Positions 1 through 14,000 of a stretch of 64,000 nucleotides of DNA are shown here, piece by piece. Each line of letters starts with the position of its first letter. The stretch's first letter is position 1. The position numbers were made by a program, and so were the translations under genes. Where the stretch lies: positions 15,681,368 to 15,745,367 of the forward strand of contig JALIRH010000004.1 in assembly GCA_023055505.1 (NCBI GenBank), in the 5' to 3' direction. Below the pieces are notes generated by a model. It was not told the origin of the DNA and ran no database searches. It saw nothing but the letters and a program-made list of their open reading frames with translations. This stretch comes from Callipepla californica brunnescens (Eukaryota; Chordata; Aves; Galliformes; Odontophoridae).

Positions 1-1439
1 TTCCATCCTAAGCCAAACTGATTCACCCTGACTTGCACATTCTGCCAGTCAGAGCCTGTTCAAAACGTAGCTAACGGACTTCATTCCTTGCTTCTTGATT
101 TGCTGGCCTGCAACTAAACAGAAAGTATTTATGCAATACATGCAGATAAACAAGCATTATTATTATTACTGTGGTCATCATTATTATCATCACCGTCATT
201 ATCACTCCTATTAGTGGCAATGTCATTATTATTAAACACATAACTATTTATTTTTATCACCATAGCTTTTAGAAGTTGCCGCCACAGATTAAGACCTCCA
301 TATACTAGCTTTATCTCATCACGCAAAGCCCATAGTGATAATCTCCCTAGCTTGTGCATATGCCCAGCACTGCAGGACTGGGATGTAAGTAAATGTCTGC
401 CCTCCACATTTGTTTCTCTGGGGAAACAATATTTTTGTATTTAACCTAACAGTTAGGGGACACTAAATATTGGTGGATGGATCCAGAATGATTTCTACAT
501 AAAAATTTCACCATAAATCCTTCACAGTGATGAACAGACCAGTATTTTAAAATGTTCACACTAACTGCAACTCTTAATAAATTACAAAACATCTGAATGC
601 CCAGAGCTGCCACTATGAACCTGCACACTAGCAGCAGGAAGTGTTTTATTGCAAGATAAATGTTCCTGTGGTTGTATTTATGTGAGGAGATCATGGCACC
701 CTATGAGAAGTAAATCACCCCTGTCTATCCCACTCGATTCTCCTTTTAATTTAAGACAAGAAAAGAAATGTCAGGCCATAAATCGTGGTGTCAACCCCTG
801 TAAAACTAAGTGTTTGGGGTTGCCCAGCACCAAAATTAAACAAAGTTGTACAAGATAAAAAAACTATGAAGATGAAGCCTCTTCCCAGAGGTCCTTCATT
901 TCAAGCCATCAATTGTATTCCAGACCCAAGCATGAGTTTTTTTCAGATGTCTAAGTCTTCACTGCGAAACAAGGGAGACAGTTCCCAGTGGTCTTCTTAG
1001 GGCTGTGCTTCACATACCTTTTGGTGATCTATATAACACTGAGGATTGTCCATCAAAGACTGGCTCAATAGCAGATGAACCTAGGAAAGCATCAGTGAAA
1101 CTGCATGAATGCAGTTTCTCTGTGATGACAGTGTGGTTTCCTATTGCAAATACCAGATCCTTGGAATCAACAAATTAAAATGCAAGTTTTCTTGTCCTTG
1201 CATTCTGCTCAGTTTCAAAACAAAGGACATGAGCAAATGAGCACAACTTTACATGGTGTAGCATAAACCTGCAGTAGTAATAAGCTAAAGGGCTAAGCAA
1301 GTTCTAATTACCTCACATCTACTTCAGGCTCAGCCATCCATGTTTATAGCTACTAGAGAAAAGCTTGCAAACTTTTGTAAATTATGAAGCCATGTCATAG
1401 AGTAATGTACTCACAGGATAGTTCTGGCACTTAAACACC
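1..1439. other. Intergenic DNA, no gene seen
   Basis: AT-rich sequence in which open frames are short, lack recognisable domains and show no credible exon structure. The only structure I see is a degenerate trinucleotide repeat near the start, listed separately. This is the beginning of the gene desert that fills the first 47 kb. Confidence 0.6.
155..234. repeat. Degenerate ATT/ATC trinucleotide microsatellite
   Basis: Runs of ATT alternate with ATC, CAC and interrupted units for about 80 bases. Read on the minus strand, this produces an Asn/Asp-rich stretch in an otherwise meaningless open frame. The interruptions suggest an old, decaying repeat. Confidence 0.7.
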
Positions 1440-1900
1440 TTGATAAAGATCTCAAACAGAACAGGACTCAGGATCAAGCCCTCCAGTACACCAATTTTCA
1501 GAGATCTCCAGATAAGAGTAGGACATTCCAAACCCAATCTTTAGCCAGTGTTTCACCACTCCAGTTGTCTGCGAGTTCAGACTACCATGTTTCAACTTGG
1601 ATACAAGCATATTGTGAGAGACTGCATGAAAGCTTTGCAAACACTGAAGTAAATGACATTCATAACTCTCCCTTCATCCATAAATCCAGTTATTTGATCA
1701 TAAAAGGTAATCAGGTTGTTATGGCATGATTTACCCTTGGGCAATTGATGCTGACTGTTTTCAGGCACCTTCATCTCCTTTATGTGCACAGAAATGTACT
1801 CCAAGAGACACTCCTTTTTACTTTCCAGCAGCTTCTCTATGACTATATAACCAAGACTCCAAGGTATTTTCCCTAGGAAAAAAAACTTCAGCATTCCTTA
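1440..1900 (-). mobile_element. CR1 LINE fragment, reverse transcriptase region (broken)
   Basis: The minus-strand translation contains blocks typical of the CR1 ORF2 reverse transcriptase. A segment reading NSQHQLPKGKSCHNNLITFY corresponds to the pre-motif-A region. It is followed by a TGFMDEGR-like stretch and a degenerate SKAFD-like motif A, and then AVSHNMLVSKLK in a different frame. The frame changes near 1592-1640, so the element is frameshifted and cannot encode an active enzyme. Neither a 3' terminal repeat nor a 5' end is seen, so this is an internal relic. Known for the family: CR1 is a non-LTR retrotransposon abundant in birds. Assignment to CR1 rather than another LINE of the CR1/L2 group is by memory of its protein. 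Confidence 0.8.
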
Positions 1901-4900
1901 GTTTGGTTATTTTGGAACAAGGATAAACTATGCCTGCAATTAATCTCACGAGAAGTCATTCAAAATGCATGGATAAAGCAGAGAAGGCAGTAAACTAATT
2001 AAGATGCTATTAAATATTTTACATTTAAATTTTTATCCCATATGGACAAAAGTAAAACTGCAGAGGTTATTGTAAAATAAACTGAATATTCAAGAAGTAA
2101 CCTCAAATCACATATTTCTATGCAATTCTGTTATTACTACGAGGGTGCATACTGGTGTGGGAAAGATCCATAGTCAAAGAAGTTGAGAGCATGAGTAAGT
2201 AGGGGTAGAACATTATTCTTCTCATACTGAATCCTGTCACAAGTTAGTATGGTAATTACAATGGGTACAGCCAGGAACCCACTCTGAATATGCTTGTTCT
2301 TCTGAACAGGAAAATTAAAGGAATTGGCAACATTTTGGACAAGAACTATTACTGCATGGCTCCATGATTTCCTTGAGCCTCACTTTCTTCTGATGTGTCA
2401 TCAACCTGACATTTTATTTCTTCACATCTTAAGACATTATATATTTCTGTGAATTCATATTCTTAAATAAAAGCACCATAGAAATGCAGTACTACAGATG
2501 GTCAGCAAAGACTGACTTCATTATGAAATAGCCACAACACCGAGATGAACCTGAAAGAAGGAAGAGGTGAAAACAGTCATCTGCTTTAGCAGCCTGGCAT
2601 GTCTTCACTTGCAATTCATATATTTAGCAGACATGTATTTGACTCTACTCTGTAGGATATGCACTAGCAACTTTTTTTTTCTTTATTAAATGACTGAGAA
2701 TTTATGTTTCTCTGCAAAATGATTCCATAACACAAACCATTATATCAGAGATAATGTGACAAGGATACCTAACACCTTCCCCTTCCATCTTTATGATATT
2801 TTTAAAGCTCTCTCTCCTACAGCTCTTTATAAAGTACAGAAAGTGCCATATAGCTTTCCCCCAGTTTCTTAAGGATTTCTCAGTGGAAATATCTGAAGTT
2901 TAGGAATAGACAACCAAGAGGCAACTAACATATTCATAACATGCCACATAAATTTGGGGAACATTTCTACCAAAAGATGGGAATAGCTGGAGTATGAGGA
3001 ACATAAATCTTTTTTTCCTGTTGTCTATGTTGAGAGTATTAAGGCAAGTAGTCAGGCATCAGCCTGATACGTATATTTTGATATATCAGTGCTTTAGTTT
3101 TTATTATATCTTTCATCCCAAAAGACCTTCCAAGGCATATCCATTTGCACAAGCTCCTTCATTTATGCTTGATATGAGGTTCTGCAACCATGAAATAAGT
3201 GACTGCTTAAGGCAGGAATTGGTGGCCTGTAATAATTACTAAGGCAGTTTATTTTTTCTTCAGGAGTTGAGACATTCTTTTTATATAGTCTTCAAAAGGA
3301 ACCTTTGACCATTGCCTTACAAGCAAAGTAAACTCTCAAACTCCTTCTTTCCTGACACTAACATGTTTGAAATAGGTTCTAGATGGATTAAACATGGATT
3401 TAAATCTTTTTACTAATAGAGATTTCTCAGTATATTACTGTAGTGTTGTTTTCCTAATAATCAAGCATTTTACTGTATTCTGTCGTCTGATTGTATTTAA
3501 GTGTGCACTAGGTCTACATACAGAGTATCATATTGATAAGACTGTGATGTTTCTAAAACTCCCAGCTAGCCCACCTTTACATGTATAGTCATCTAGAACA
3601 TTGAAACATTTAAATGCTAACACATTGAGATACCAAACCTAGGTAGGAAGAACTTCACAATATTCCTAAAATGTATTCCACACTGCATTTGTTAGACTTA
3701 AATTCCAGTTATTAAAACGTGCTGTTATTATATAAACACTGGTATGAATAATAATTATTATGCAAATTAGAATATGCTTAATTTGCATTTCAGTTCTACA
3801 TTTCTGCACTACTAACATGGATATGCATCATTTTGCTGATTCTGCAAACTTAAACTGTTATTTACATTTTATTCATAGTAATTTTGCAGGACTCGAGCAG
3901 TCTGTGAGGATGCTAGCACATAGGTAATCAATAACATTGTGGTACCAAAAAAAAAAAGCAGAGTTCTTCTGGTTAGTAACATGCAGGCAAGCATGAGATT
4001 GTCAGATATAAGATCTAGTTTTAAAGCAGAGCATTTTTTGCATTTGTCGCATGAGCAGATTTGATTTGGAAATATAGAAAGGCAATAAATACACAACTCC
4101 AAGGTGACATTTTATGACATTTTATACGAATGTATGCTGAAAGGATATATTTTTGAAGCACCTGAATGTATCGTAATATTCCTGCTTTTACGAAGTTACA
4201 GAAAAATGGGAAATATTTTACATTTTAGAAAAGTATTAATCCTAAGCACCCCCAACCATGCTTTCTTCATTCAGTTTAAGCAGAGTTCCTGTGCTCAGAA
4301 TATTACTCGTAGGTTCTAAGTTTCAATTCCCAAAACAACAAGCAAAGCACAATGAGAAACACCAAACATTACACTCAGAACTCATATGTCATGTGTTTTC
4401 ACCCAAGGCACCCAGAAGTTTAACTTTTCTGTTCAGGTCACAAAATTAGTGAGTATGGAGAAAACAAGACAGTCTGTAAGAGTAGCCAGAAGTCTTCAAA
4501 ATAGGATCTACAAAACATGGGTAATTGTGTTAAGAATATAATCAAACCTTTTAAAGGTTATCAAGTAATTACATCTCTTTTTCTGAATGTAGATTAGTTC
4601 ACTCTACCAAGATTCATGAGAAAAGGAAGATCCCTGGAGTTCTGTGAGAATTGTTGGAAGAATTTTAATTGCAAAAGATCACATGGAGATGCTTCTTTCA
4701 ACAAAATAAATAAAATAATGAAAAGTTATAGGAATTTTTATGCTCATTCTGAAGGATATTAAATATGGTACTCCAAAAGAGTAGCTTGGTTCAGTACAAA
4801 TGCAAAATAATACTACCTTTTTTTTTTTTTTCTAAGCAGATTATGTTGGATCCATGGAAAGCCAAAAAGATCAATCTCAAATATTTTAATAATCAGATGG

Positions 4901-7004
4901 AGATAGTGGAAAGAAAGGGTCTGTTTTCATAAGTAGTACAGCTCAAAAGGGCATGACTGTATAATTAAACAGATCACTCAGATTAGGCAGTCCCATCTTT
5001 AGGTTGATTTTATGTGGTTACTATCTACAATTTCCAGTTTTCTCAATGAATTAGAACAAATATTTCATCACATATATGTCATGAAGTTCATAACAGTGAA
5101 AAAACTATGAAAAGTAAAAATGTTAAAAATATATGGAAATAAATAGAGCGAGCAAATATTGCAAGGAGGAGAAGCTAGTCAACACATTTGATTTTTTCTC
5201 ACTGAAATTCTCTTGTCTCTCTCTCGGGTCAATCTGAGTAACCTCCTGATGGAAAAATCAGTCACTTCAACTTCACCTTTTTTAACATTGAGTTATTTTA
5301 ATGACTCTGTCATTTACAAACCAGTGTATCACAAATAATAAGATTTCATCTATAGGGTACAGGCTGAGTACCAAAAGAATTTCCAAACTTCTGTAAAAAC
5401 ATTATGTATTTTGATTCACTGGGGGAATTTTGGAGAATTTTTGTGTATTAATTTGTTTAGTTATCTGCTTTTTCCTCATGTTAAAGAATTAAAAATTAAA
5501 TACTGCTACAATTATCTTATATGACCTCCTAGGACAAAATCATTCCAGGATAGGGATATAATGACAGGTATGTTTTTTCTGCCGTACAAGAAGTAAATGA
5601 TTTCCCTCTGCAAGTATCTTCCTTCTGCCCTTACAAAAAGGGCTAGCCAGGATTTTGCATCCATGAAAGCGTATAAAAAAGGGGTCACCATTTCTAAAAT
5701 ATTTCAAGTAGTTCTACAGACATTCAAGTAACAAAAAAAGAGGCTCAATCTGTTAATAATCTCATTCTAATTAGATACTCAATTTGCAACAGTGGAATGG
5801 CACAAAACATGTGTAAATGAAACATCAATTAACCTTTAGTTCTGAGCTTTTTTTCCTTCCAACCAACGTGGGTCAGTTACCATAGAGATTATACCTACGT
5901 GATCTGCAGATGTGACTCAGGAACAGACGGAGTCTCCATCTCAGCTGCAGCTCAGTACGGCACCAGGATGATTAAAAATTTGCTAAGAGAGGAGTAAAAG
6001 TTCATCTGAACCACTAAGAAAAAAGCTAATTAAAGGAAAACGGTTGTGAGGGGCAAGCACTTTGAAACACCAGGGGAAAAAGTCTCCACTCATCAGGACA
6101 AAATGTCCTGGCCAAACCCTGAGAATCTCCTCTGGAAGTCAGCATGCTGACAACATTTGGTTCTCTGTGTCATTCACAGACCAGCTCAGCACAAGACCTG
6201 GACCACTCACCTGCTGAACCCCAATTGTTCAGCACTTTCTTGCTGAACCATGTACTAATGCACTTCTACCACATAGAAATTGATTCCAGCTACCTCTGAC
6301 CATAGTTCTCTGTGACTGTTCAGGAGGACACTGAGAAGCTAAAATAATTGTTCTAGGCAATGTCTTTATAGAGAACATAGTTGACAGGAGACCTCATCCT
6401 TTCCTGATGAAACTTCTTAAAGAGCTTTTCATCAGCTTCCTAAAGAGTCTGAAAATGAGCCAGAACATTGCAGGCATGTGCTGTAAGGAATCAAATAAAA
6501 AGGTTTCATAGTTGAGATTAACCTTCTACTTAGGTAGGATTACATTATGGTTACCTTTCCCCAGTTATCTATACAAGTATTCATATGATACACTTGCCAA
6601 AGGTCAGCTTTGAACTTGTACACTACCTTCTAAATGGAACAGCTGTTTGCACAACTTCTTTTAGGTATCATGTGAGAGATTTTCTTAAAAGTTCATTTTA
6701 CAGTATGTTCCAAAGGAGCTTTGGCTCCACACTGTTCACCTTTATAACTTGTATATATCATTGCAATAAGTAACCTGGGCTTCAGTGAAAAGAGTGCTTG
6801 AAAACCTGTGGCCTTTTCTTTTGAAAAATAAAGGCACCTAAATACATGAAATGAAAAGCACTGCCTGTGTCCCACAGATTGATCAACACAGCGCATTGTC
6901 ACATTTTTATTGAAATCATCATAAAATCTATGGAATCGTAGAACACTTGCAACATCTTGTACATCAGTCATGCTGATGTATCTCAAAGATATTGACTGAC
7001 TGAA
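1901..7004. other. Intergenic DNA, no gene seen
   Basis: Low-CpG, AT-rich sequence without a supportable exon or RNA gene. It holds short poly-T runs (for example 4810-4830) and a paired octamer motif near 3760 that is listed separately. No transposon remains are recognisable to me here. Confidence 0.55.
3760..3788. promoter_or_regulatory. Inverted pair of POU octamer motifs
   Basis: ATGCAAATTA at 3760-3769 faces its exact reverse complement TAATTTGCAT at 3779-3788, with a 9-base spacer. Each arm holds the full octamer ATGCAAAT, the consensus bound by POU/Oct factors. Whether it is functional is inference. In AT-rich DNA a single octamer is common, but two perfect copies as a 10-bp inverted repeat are less so. 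Confidence 0.35.
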
Positions 7005-7432
7005 AAATCATTGAATCATATAATTATAGAATGGTTTGGGTTGGAAGAGACTTTTAAGAAAGACCATCTAGATCCAACCCCCATTCTAGAGACAGGGACA
7101 CCTCCCGCTAGACCAGGCTGCTCAAAGCCCCATCCAACCTGGCCTTGAATACTTCCCAGGAGTGGGGGCATCCACAGCCTCACTGGGCAACCTGTTCCAG
7201 TGTCTCACCATCCTCACAGTAAATAATTTCTTCCTGATGTCTAGTCTAAATCTACCCTCTTCCAGTTTAATGCCATTTCCCCTTGTTCCGACACCACATG
7301 CCCTTATTAAAAGTCCCTCCCCAGCTTTCCTATAGGTCCCCTTCAGATACTGAAAGGCCGCTATAAGGTCCCCCCAGAGCCTTCTCTTCTCCAGGCTTAA
7401 GAGTACCAACTCTTTCCTCAGCATTCCAGAAC
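7005..7432 (-). mobile_element. CR1 LINE, 5'-truncated 3' end
   Basis: The plus-strand sequence is the reverse complement of a CR1 3' end. The characteristic GGTTTGGGTTGGAAGAGAC block lies near 7033-7051, after which come CR1 3'UTR and ORF2 C-terminal sequence. The minus-strand frame from 7424 to 7122 reads EKRRLWGDLIAAFQYLKG, then GRFRLDIRKKLFTVRMVRHW and NRLPSEAVDAP, a clear match to the CR1 ORF2 C-terminus. The element is truncated at its 5' side, as is usual for CR1. It is relatively well preserved compared with the other copies in this window. Confidence 0.95.
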
Positions 7433-10029
7433 ACCCAGAGAATTAAACAAATTATGCCAACAGTAACAGAAGCAGTTGAACTGAATATTTATGGAGATCT
7501 ATTAAAGAGCTGTAAAATTTGATTGTGCCAGTCTGTATGTGGTGCCTATTAACTGGCAATTTCCCCTTTTTATGGATTGAGGAACTGAGGCAAGGATGGC
7601 TTGTTTCTTTCACTCCTAAGTAATTCAGTCAGCACTACAGGCCAGATTGCCTGTGCTTCTAAACAAAGCATTACATCACCTTGAAGTAGAGTGGATGAGG
7701 GTAGAAAAAACAGAGCTGAAGTGATAAAAGCATAGAGAAATTGGGGGATTTTCAACTGAAACACAAAAAAAGATATAATAAACAAGGCAGAGAGACACAA
7801 TGCAGAATCCTGGAGAAAAAGCATATTGTATTTGGCTATCCTGGGGAGAAGATGAGATAACCATGTACCAGAAATCCAGAATTCCGAAAATGTTACTTCA
7901 GGAGCAGGAGCCAGTGGGGTATCCTTTAAACAGCCATTAACCACTCAGGTTATGCACACTGGACCACTAGTTGCAGATATCCAGGAAGAAAAATGGAAAG
8001 GATTGATTACATGGAGCCTATTATATCCTTCCTGAATTCTATGATGATACAAATTCTTATGGCTTATTAGTACTTGGGAACGTAAATCACTGTTTCTTTG
8101 CAAGTCCCATGCATAATTAGTGGTATCAACCCAAAGAAACTAAACATCTTTACCCTACTGGGCAAAATATGTAGATATTAATAAGGAAAATAAAGTTGTA
8201 TTTCTGTAGCAAAAGAACACAGCTCTCTTTCTCTTGGAAGAGAGGCCAGGAAGTAATCCCAGATGGAGCTGTAGTACTTGACAAGGGAGGCTGAATATCA
8301 TGCATGCTACCAGGCTGTATCTGAATGTGAGAGACGCTGGAAGTGCCATTGCCTCCACTTGTGCATGAAATCCTATTCAGAATGTTTCAGTGATATGGAT
8401 AGTAAGGGTAAACCTGTCACTTGGGACTGCTTAATGAACACTGTAATTAGCAGCACCAATTAACTAATTGTTAACCTGCCAGAATATAGTGTGGAAGCAG
8501 ACAGCCTGCCTGCCTGCGTTGTCCCAAATGATGTTTTAAATTGAGGGACTCTTATGGCATATTAGGAATACTTTATCTCGTGGTTTGAAACTGATGGCTT
8601 GGCATTTTTCCTAATACATCTATATTTAACGGAGTAGCCATCTACCTCTTTACAGAATCCCTACCATCCAAAGAAGCACTGCTCTGAGAAACTTTCAACA
8701 TAATAATCAGAAATTATAGAAAGGCTGGTTCAGGTGAAGGTTCAGAGAAATCCTGTATCCTAAAAGTGATGACAGCTTTTAGGAACAAGGTGAAAGACAG
8801 ATTCAGCTGGCGTGATATTATAGTACTGCCCTAGGTGCACAATGCATTAAATCCATGCAAGAGCCTGGGTCTTTGACTCTCCTGGTAACAGATGTACTGC
8901 AGGATGGCACCGAGCATCCATGGCTGATACTGAGCCCAAACTGTCCCAAGGAATTTGCTGAAGCCCCAGGTAGTCTCTCAGACCCTCTGATTTCTTTTGC
9001 TTCTGAACTTTATAAATGCATTGTAAATGTAAATGACTGCCAACATTCTTGTAAAAGATAGGTTTACTTTAACTACAGCTGAGCACAAGCAAATTTCACA
9101 GTAGTGATTGCCTTAATATGTAGCAATCTGGACCTTTGCCATGAAGGAATTAAAGGAAATTGAACTTTAAAAGAAAGTCACTAGGGCTTTCACCTTATTT
9201 CCTTCAGATTTTAAGCAAAATGCCCATTAGTTTCTGAATGAATAAAACATAAAATGCTTACTGAAATAAAGAGATACAATAACACAAGATAAAATTAGAT
9301 ATTCTCTCATTTTCCCGCAGTCGCTAAGCATTTCATTCTTAAATTTTACTCAGGCACACACAAGTCAATCAATGAGTGGAATTGTGCCCATCCACAACTT
9401 GGCTTTTTTGTCATAAGCCACTCTCACTGCTCTGCTAATATCTTTGCAACAGCCGCTGGTGCCTGAGGCCCCACATCCTTCTCAGAGTGTTGTCAGTTTT
9501 AGCAGTCTGGATGGCTCTGTCTAAAAGTGTTATATTTGTTTATATGCCAAAAGCACTTCCATGAGGGATTTCAGTGTTTTTGGACTCCCTTGTATCCACA
9601 TCACTTCTCTCCAGAAACACTTGCACGCAAGAAGACATATAACAATAAGAAGCAAAGAAAATTTAAAATGCAGACTAAAATGTTAATTACATTCTCTCAG
9701 CCAGTCTATTTAGATTATTTCTAACATATTAACTTTATGCAATAGAATGAGCTAACATTAAGTCTGAATCTGGCAGACATTTAGCGGGACAGTGTACTAA
9801 AATCAACAAGCTGGAATGTTCAGTACGTTCTGATATGCTGCCTCTAGTCCTAATGACATGGCAGGGATGTTTGTAGTCTGCGAAACCTGAGCTGGCTTTA
9901 AAACAAACTAACGTAGGTACCACAAATAGCCTAGTTATGATAGCATAGATCTCCATTTAGCCTCACTTACACTTCACCCAGGCAATCCTTGGTGAAGTAG
10001 AATGTCTCTTTCTGATGCAGTAAACTTAC

Positions 10030-10072
10030 AGGAGAAAAAAAGAAAAAAAAAAGGGAAAAGAAAAAAGAAAGA
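10030..10072. repeat. Polypurine tract
   Basis: An uninterrupted run of A and G of about 43 bases with mixed A-runs and G doublets or triplets. It is low-complexity sequence with no pyrimidine on this strand. Confidence 0.8.
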
Positions 10073-11010
10073 CTGCAATTTGCAGTTGCAGGAATGCGGG
10101 CATAGAGCTAGGGAGAGCTGAATGTTGGTGAGCCCTCAATAGGAAGGATTTTATCACTAAAGCATCAGTGGCACAGGCTACCGGAGAAGAGTTACCATCC
10201 ATTGCCTCAATGGGAGCAACCACCTCCCAGCTCCAGCAGTAGCAGCCTGCCTGCTCTTTGCTAATTGCTGAAGGCTAATTGCCAGGCCCAGCAACTTGCA
10301 GCCTATGCCACTGCCTGTCTTCTGGTTCCTGATGCACCCTCTTCAGCTCTGTAAAGCTGTTTCATGTTCTTTGTGGAATCCTGCAGCCTCACAATGCCAC
10401 AGACTGATCTGAGCTCAGACTTGGTGAGCCTCTGGGCCGCTCCGGAGCAGACATTCCTGTTACTGCCAACAAGACTCAGTGAACACATATGTTATTTGCA
10501 GGAAACATTAAAAGAAGGAGACACTAATCAATTCTCTTGCTGGCAGTTACACCATGGTTTCTACTTGAGTGAGCCATGCAGCACTAACAACCCTCTTTCC
10601 TTTTGCAGAGGCTCTGCTAGGCACCTGAGAGACTGCCATACTACTGTCCTGATAAACTGTGAATGTGAATATCCACAGATGTCAAAAAAGCTAACACCTT
10701 GAATTAGCATCAGATTTTGTCCAGGTATTATATAGTAGGAACCTTTTGTTTGACTTCTTCATAGAGATGAGTTGATATCAATGAATTTTACAGAGTTTAG
10801 AAGTCTGTTATCTACCCTTCAACATTTCTGCGTGTCCTATATTAGCAATCTCTACTAGGGAATGCACATCATGATGCAATCTTATTTTCAGCCTACAATA
10901 ATAATAAAGCAAAAATCCAGACCACCTAGCTATGTGCCGAGAGCACATCATTACTTATCTCTTCTCTTTTTAGTGTAAGTCTGAGATTCTTTCATTGCCT
11001 GAAGGGTTTT

Positions 11011-11033
11011 TTGTTGTTGTTGTTGTTGTTGTT
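11011..11033. repeat. (TTG)n microsatellite
   Basis: About seven perfect TTG units, flanked by T-runs on both sides. It is a simple sequence repeat in intergenic DNA. Confidence 0.9.
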
Positions 11034-14000
11034 TTTGCAGCTTATCTGACTTCAAATGTGCTTTGTAACACAAACCTATGGTTTCACAATAATGACTCTT
11101 TCACATCTTCTTATCACTTCGGGGAAATTAAATTTGAAAAGCATTGATATATTTGAATGACAGCTTTGGATCTTGTTCCACAGAGAGACATTCTTAGCTG
11201 AGGCATCAGTAGGTTTGAATGGCACAGGAAGGACAGAGGAGCTGCTCCATGCTGTAAGATGCCCTTAGAGAACGAGAAAGCAGGAAGTGGCATAACACGC
11301 TTATCCAAGGGTAAATCATTTGATAATAAAGAGAGTGTATGAAGGAAAAGCCATAAAGCTTGATAGAAATTGTTGGGAAGGGATAGGAATTTTTCTTAGA
11401 GTTTTTATTCTTCGTATTCTGAGCATCATATGATATCCTAGACAAGTGAGATTATTATTCCTCATTCATAACCAGGAAAAGCAAGCAGATACATTTTATC
11501 TGTCAGAGTTTGCATAACTAATAACAAAGGCAGAAGAAGAACCAACAAAGAATTTGTAGCAAAGACCAAATGGAAGAGAGCTTGGTGTGGAATTTCCTGA
11601 CTCCAAATCTCATGTCGTACTTAGAATGTTTCTCTCCATTTGTTCCAAAATCTCGTCTGCTTCCTGAAAATATAATTGCTTTTTGGTATGAAGCCACAAG
11701 TAAACTTGAGATGACTGAGATATGTTTCAGAGGAACATCTCATGGGATGTGTGGGATTCTTTTGAAAACAATTTCAGGTATTCTAACTTCATTTCACCAG
11801 ATCTCAGAAAATAGGTTTGTGTTGTTTAAATAAAATGGATGTGTAAGTACAGAGCAACTTCAGGTATCCAGAATTTTATCTTCCATTCAGTGTTTGAATG
11901 CAAAAAAGACTCACATTTTAAAGTGGAACAATGAATGACATCTTTCATAACTAACTTGCTCATTAAGTTTTCCATATTCTTCCTTTGTGCTTCCCAGGAC
12001 ATAAGATTACTCTAAGTTAAGCTTCCAGTGCAGCACAGTCGAACAGTCTGTGTTTTCAGCTTCTTCCCTGGGAACTGTCAAGGTCAATCTACTAAGCAGT
12101 TCATTTTTTCTCAAAGATCCACAAGGGTTGATTACCCCAAGGGCATCACTAATTAATATTCAGGATTGAAATAGAAGACAGTTAAGCTTGATACTAATTA
12201 AAGCTGGAGAGTGCCATACCCAGAAACCCACAGTGAAGTTAGTTTTAGTGTTAAAAGTGTACCAGATTAGCAGTTTGTTTTTGCTCTCACCATTTCAGAA
12301 ATTTCTTCAGGGATAATTTGTGCCAGACTTTTCCTCTGTCCAGTTTAACAGCCTGAGACACATCTGCTTAGTTTTAAAAATCTCAGCTGTTGTTTCAAAT
12401 GTCTTCAGACACCTAACACAGCCTTTAGATCATGGAATTTTGAATGACATTTATAAATATGCAAAAAACCCCACACCTTTACCATGACATACATATGCTC
12501 CTTCGTCCTCAAGCTTCTTCCTTTACAGAAAATCTTAGTGGGTATGAATGAGCTTGTAGGACTAGAAAAATGCTCATTGGTCTCACCCAAACAAAGCCGG
12601 TCATGATATTCATAGTACACAGACAGAGCTCACTGAGGACCGCTTCTAAACTGTAAAATAGTGGGAGGACTGCCATCTATTTAAATGGGCTCCAAATCAC
12701 ACCTTACAGAGACACACAAAATTGAAGTTTTATACGTCCCTAATATATATTCATATTTTTAGATATCTTTACCTTACAGAGTTCCTGTCATTCCTCATTT
12801 ACCCCTAGATACATAGAATAATTATTCTCGATACACTTCAGGAGCTATCAATAGCCTATCATCTTGTCATTTCCAGGTCATGTACACAGGGTGCTGCATC
12901 ATCCTCTGTGTCACTGATGTTTGATGTCCTGCTATTTGCTTTTCTTGATGGGGTCGGGGTCTCTATGGGACAAAGGATTGGAAGTAATGTGCTGCACCCA
13001 TTAAAATTAATTGCATGCAAACATTAGAAACCAGCCACCCATTTCAGTCATGAAATATGGATAAGGATTTGCTGAAAGCCATTTATATTAAATCGCTTTT
13101 ATGATAATATTTAACATTTTTATATTAAATATTTAGTGCCCTTTTACTACCCCGATGTGATGAACCTTCAAGATCCTGTATTTTTGGAAGAACTGCAGAA
13201 AATATCTCACTCTTATCTTTGTGCCAACATGCTTACTCATAAGAGCAGGGACAGGCAAATAAGCCAGAACTGTGAGTGCCTGCATGATGCAGCACTAGAC
13301 TAAGCGCCAGCCAGTCCAGAGTAGGATAGTGCATACACTCATTCTGTCCTTCCTCAGAAGATCTCAAAGAACATCTCACATGAAAGGTAACTAACATCTC
13401 TCATTTCTTTGACACTAGGCCTTTGTCCCTAAGTTAGCTTTTTCCTGACAGCAATGAGTGGAAACAGAGCCAAGTTATGCCCACTTGGCCCCAGGGCAGG
13501 GCTGAAATCTTTGACAGTACTTGAGTGTCCATAGCGCTACACCCACAGCTGCTCTCAGCTCAGAGGTCTTGCCAAGAACTCACTTAGACTATGTATGTGG
13601 CATTTTTGGGGCCATCAGAGAAATGTGAGGCCAAATGAAAGACACCAACATCAAAGACTAACTCCAGATAAACTTCTGTGTTATTACCAAGAAAAGTCAA
13701 GAAAAATTCGCTAAAACAAATGAACTATTCTGCTCAGCTTTAAGCTGTTTCTATAGCTAAGATTGAGCTCCCACTTATATAAAGAACTTTTCCTTCACTG
13801 CTCTTTTTCTTTATGTTCCACAGTAATTCAAAGGAAAAAGAAAATCCATCAAAAGCAATTTTGCATCTCATCCTCAGTCCTCTTCCCAGTTTAAGCAAAC
13901 TTGATGTTGACTTCAGCTTCCTAGTTACTTAACATGGGAGCTTTCTGTGTACCAGCTACCACTGCTAATATGATGATCGAAACCGATTGCTCAAATTATA

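Noticed and set aside
4106..4126. Direct repeat of ATGACATTTT
   Set aside because: Two copies of about 10 bases in AT-rich DNA. It could easily be chance.
7570..7944. 124-codon minus-strand frame
   Set aside because: Unrecognisable sequence beside a CR1 copy and without supporting signals.
8507..8518. Short GCCT repeat
   Set aside because: Only three units, too short to call a microsatellite.
10364..10702. 112-codon plus-strand frame
   Set aside because: The sequence resembles no family I know, and neighbouring frames on both strands are equally open.
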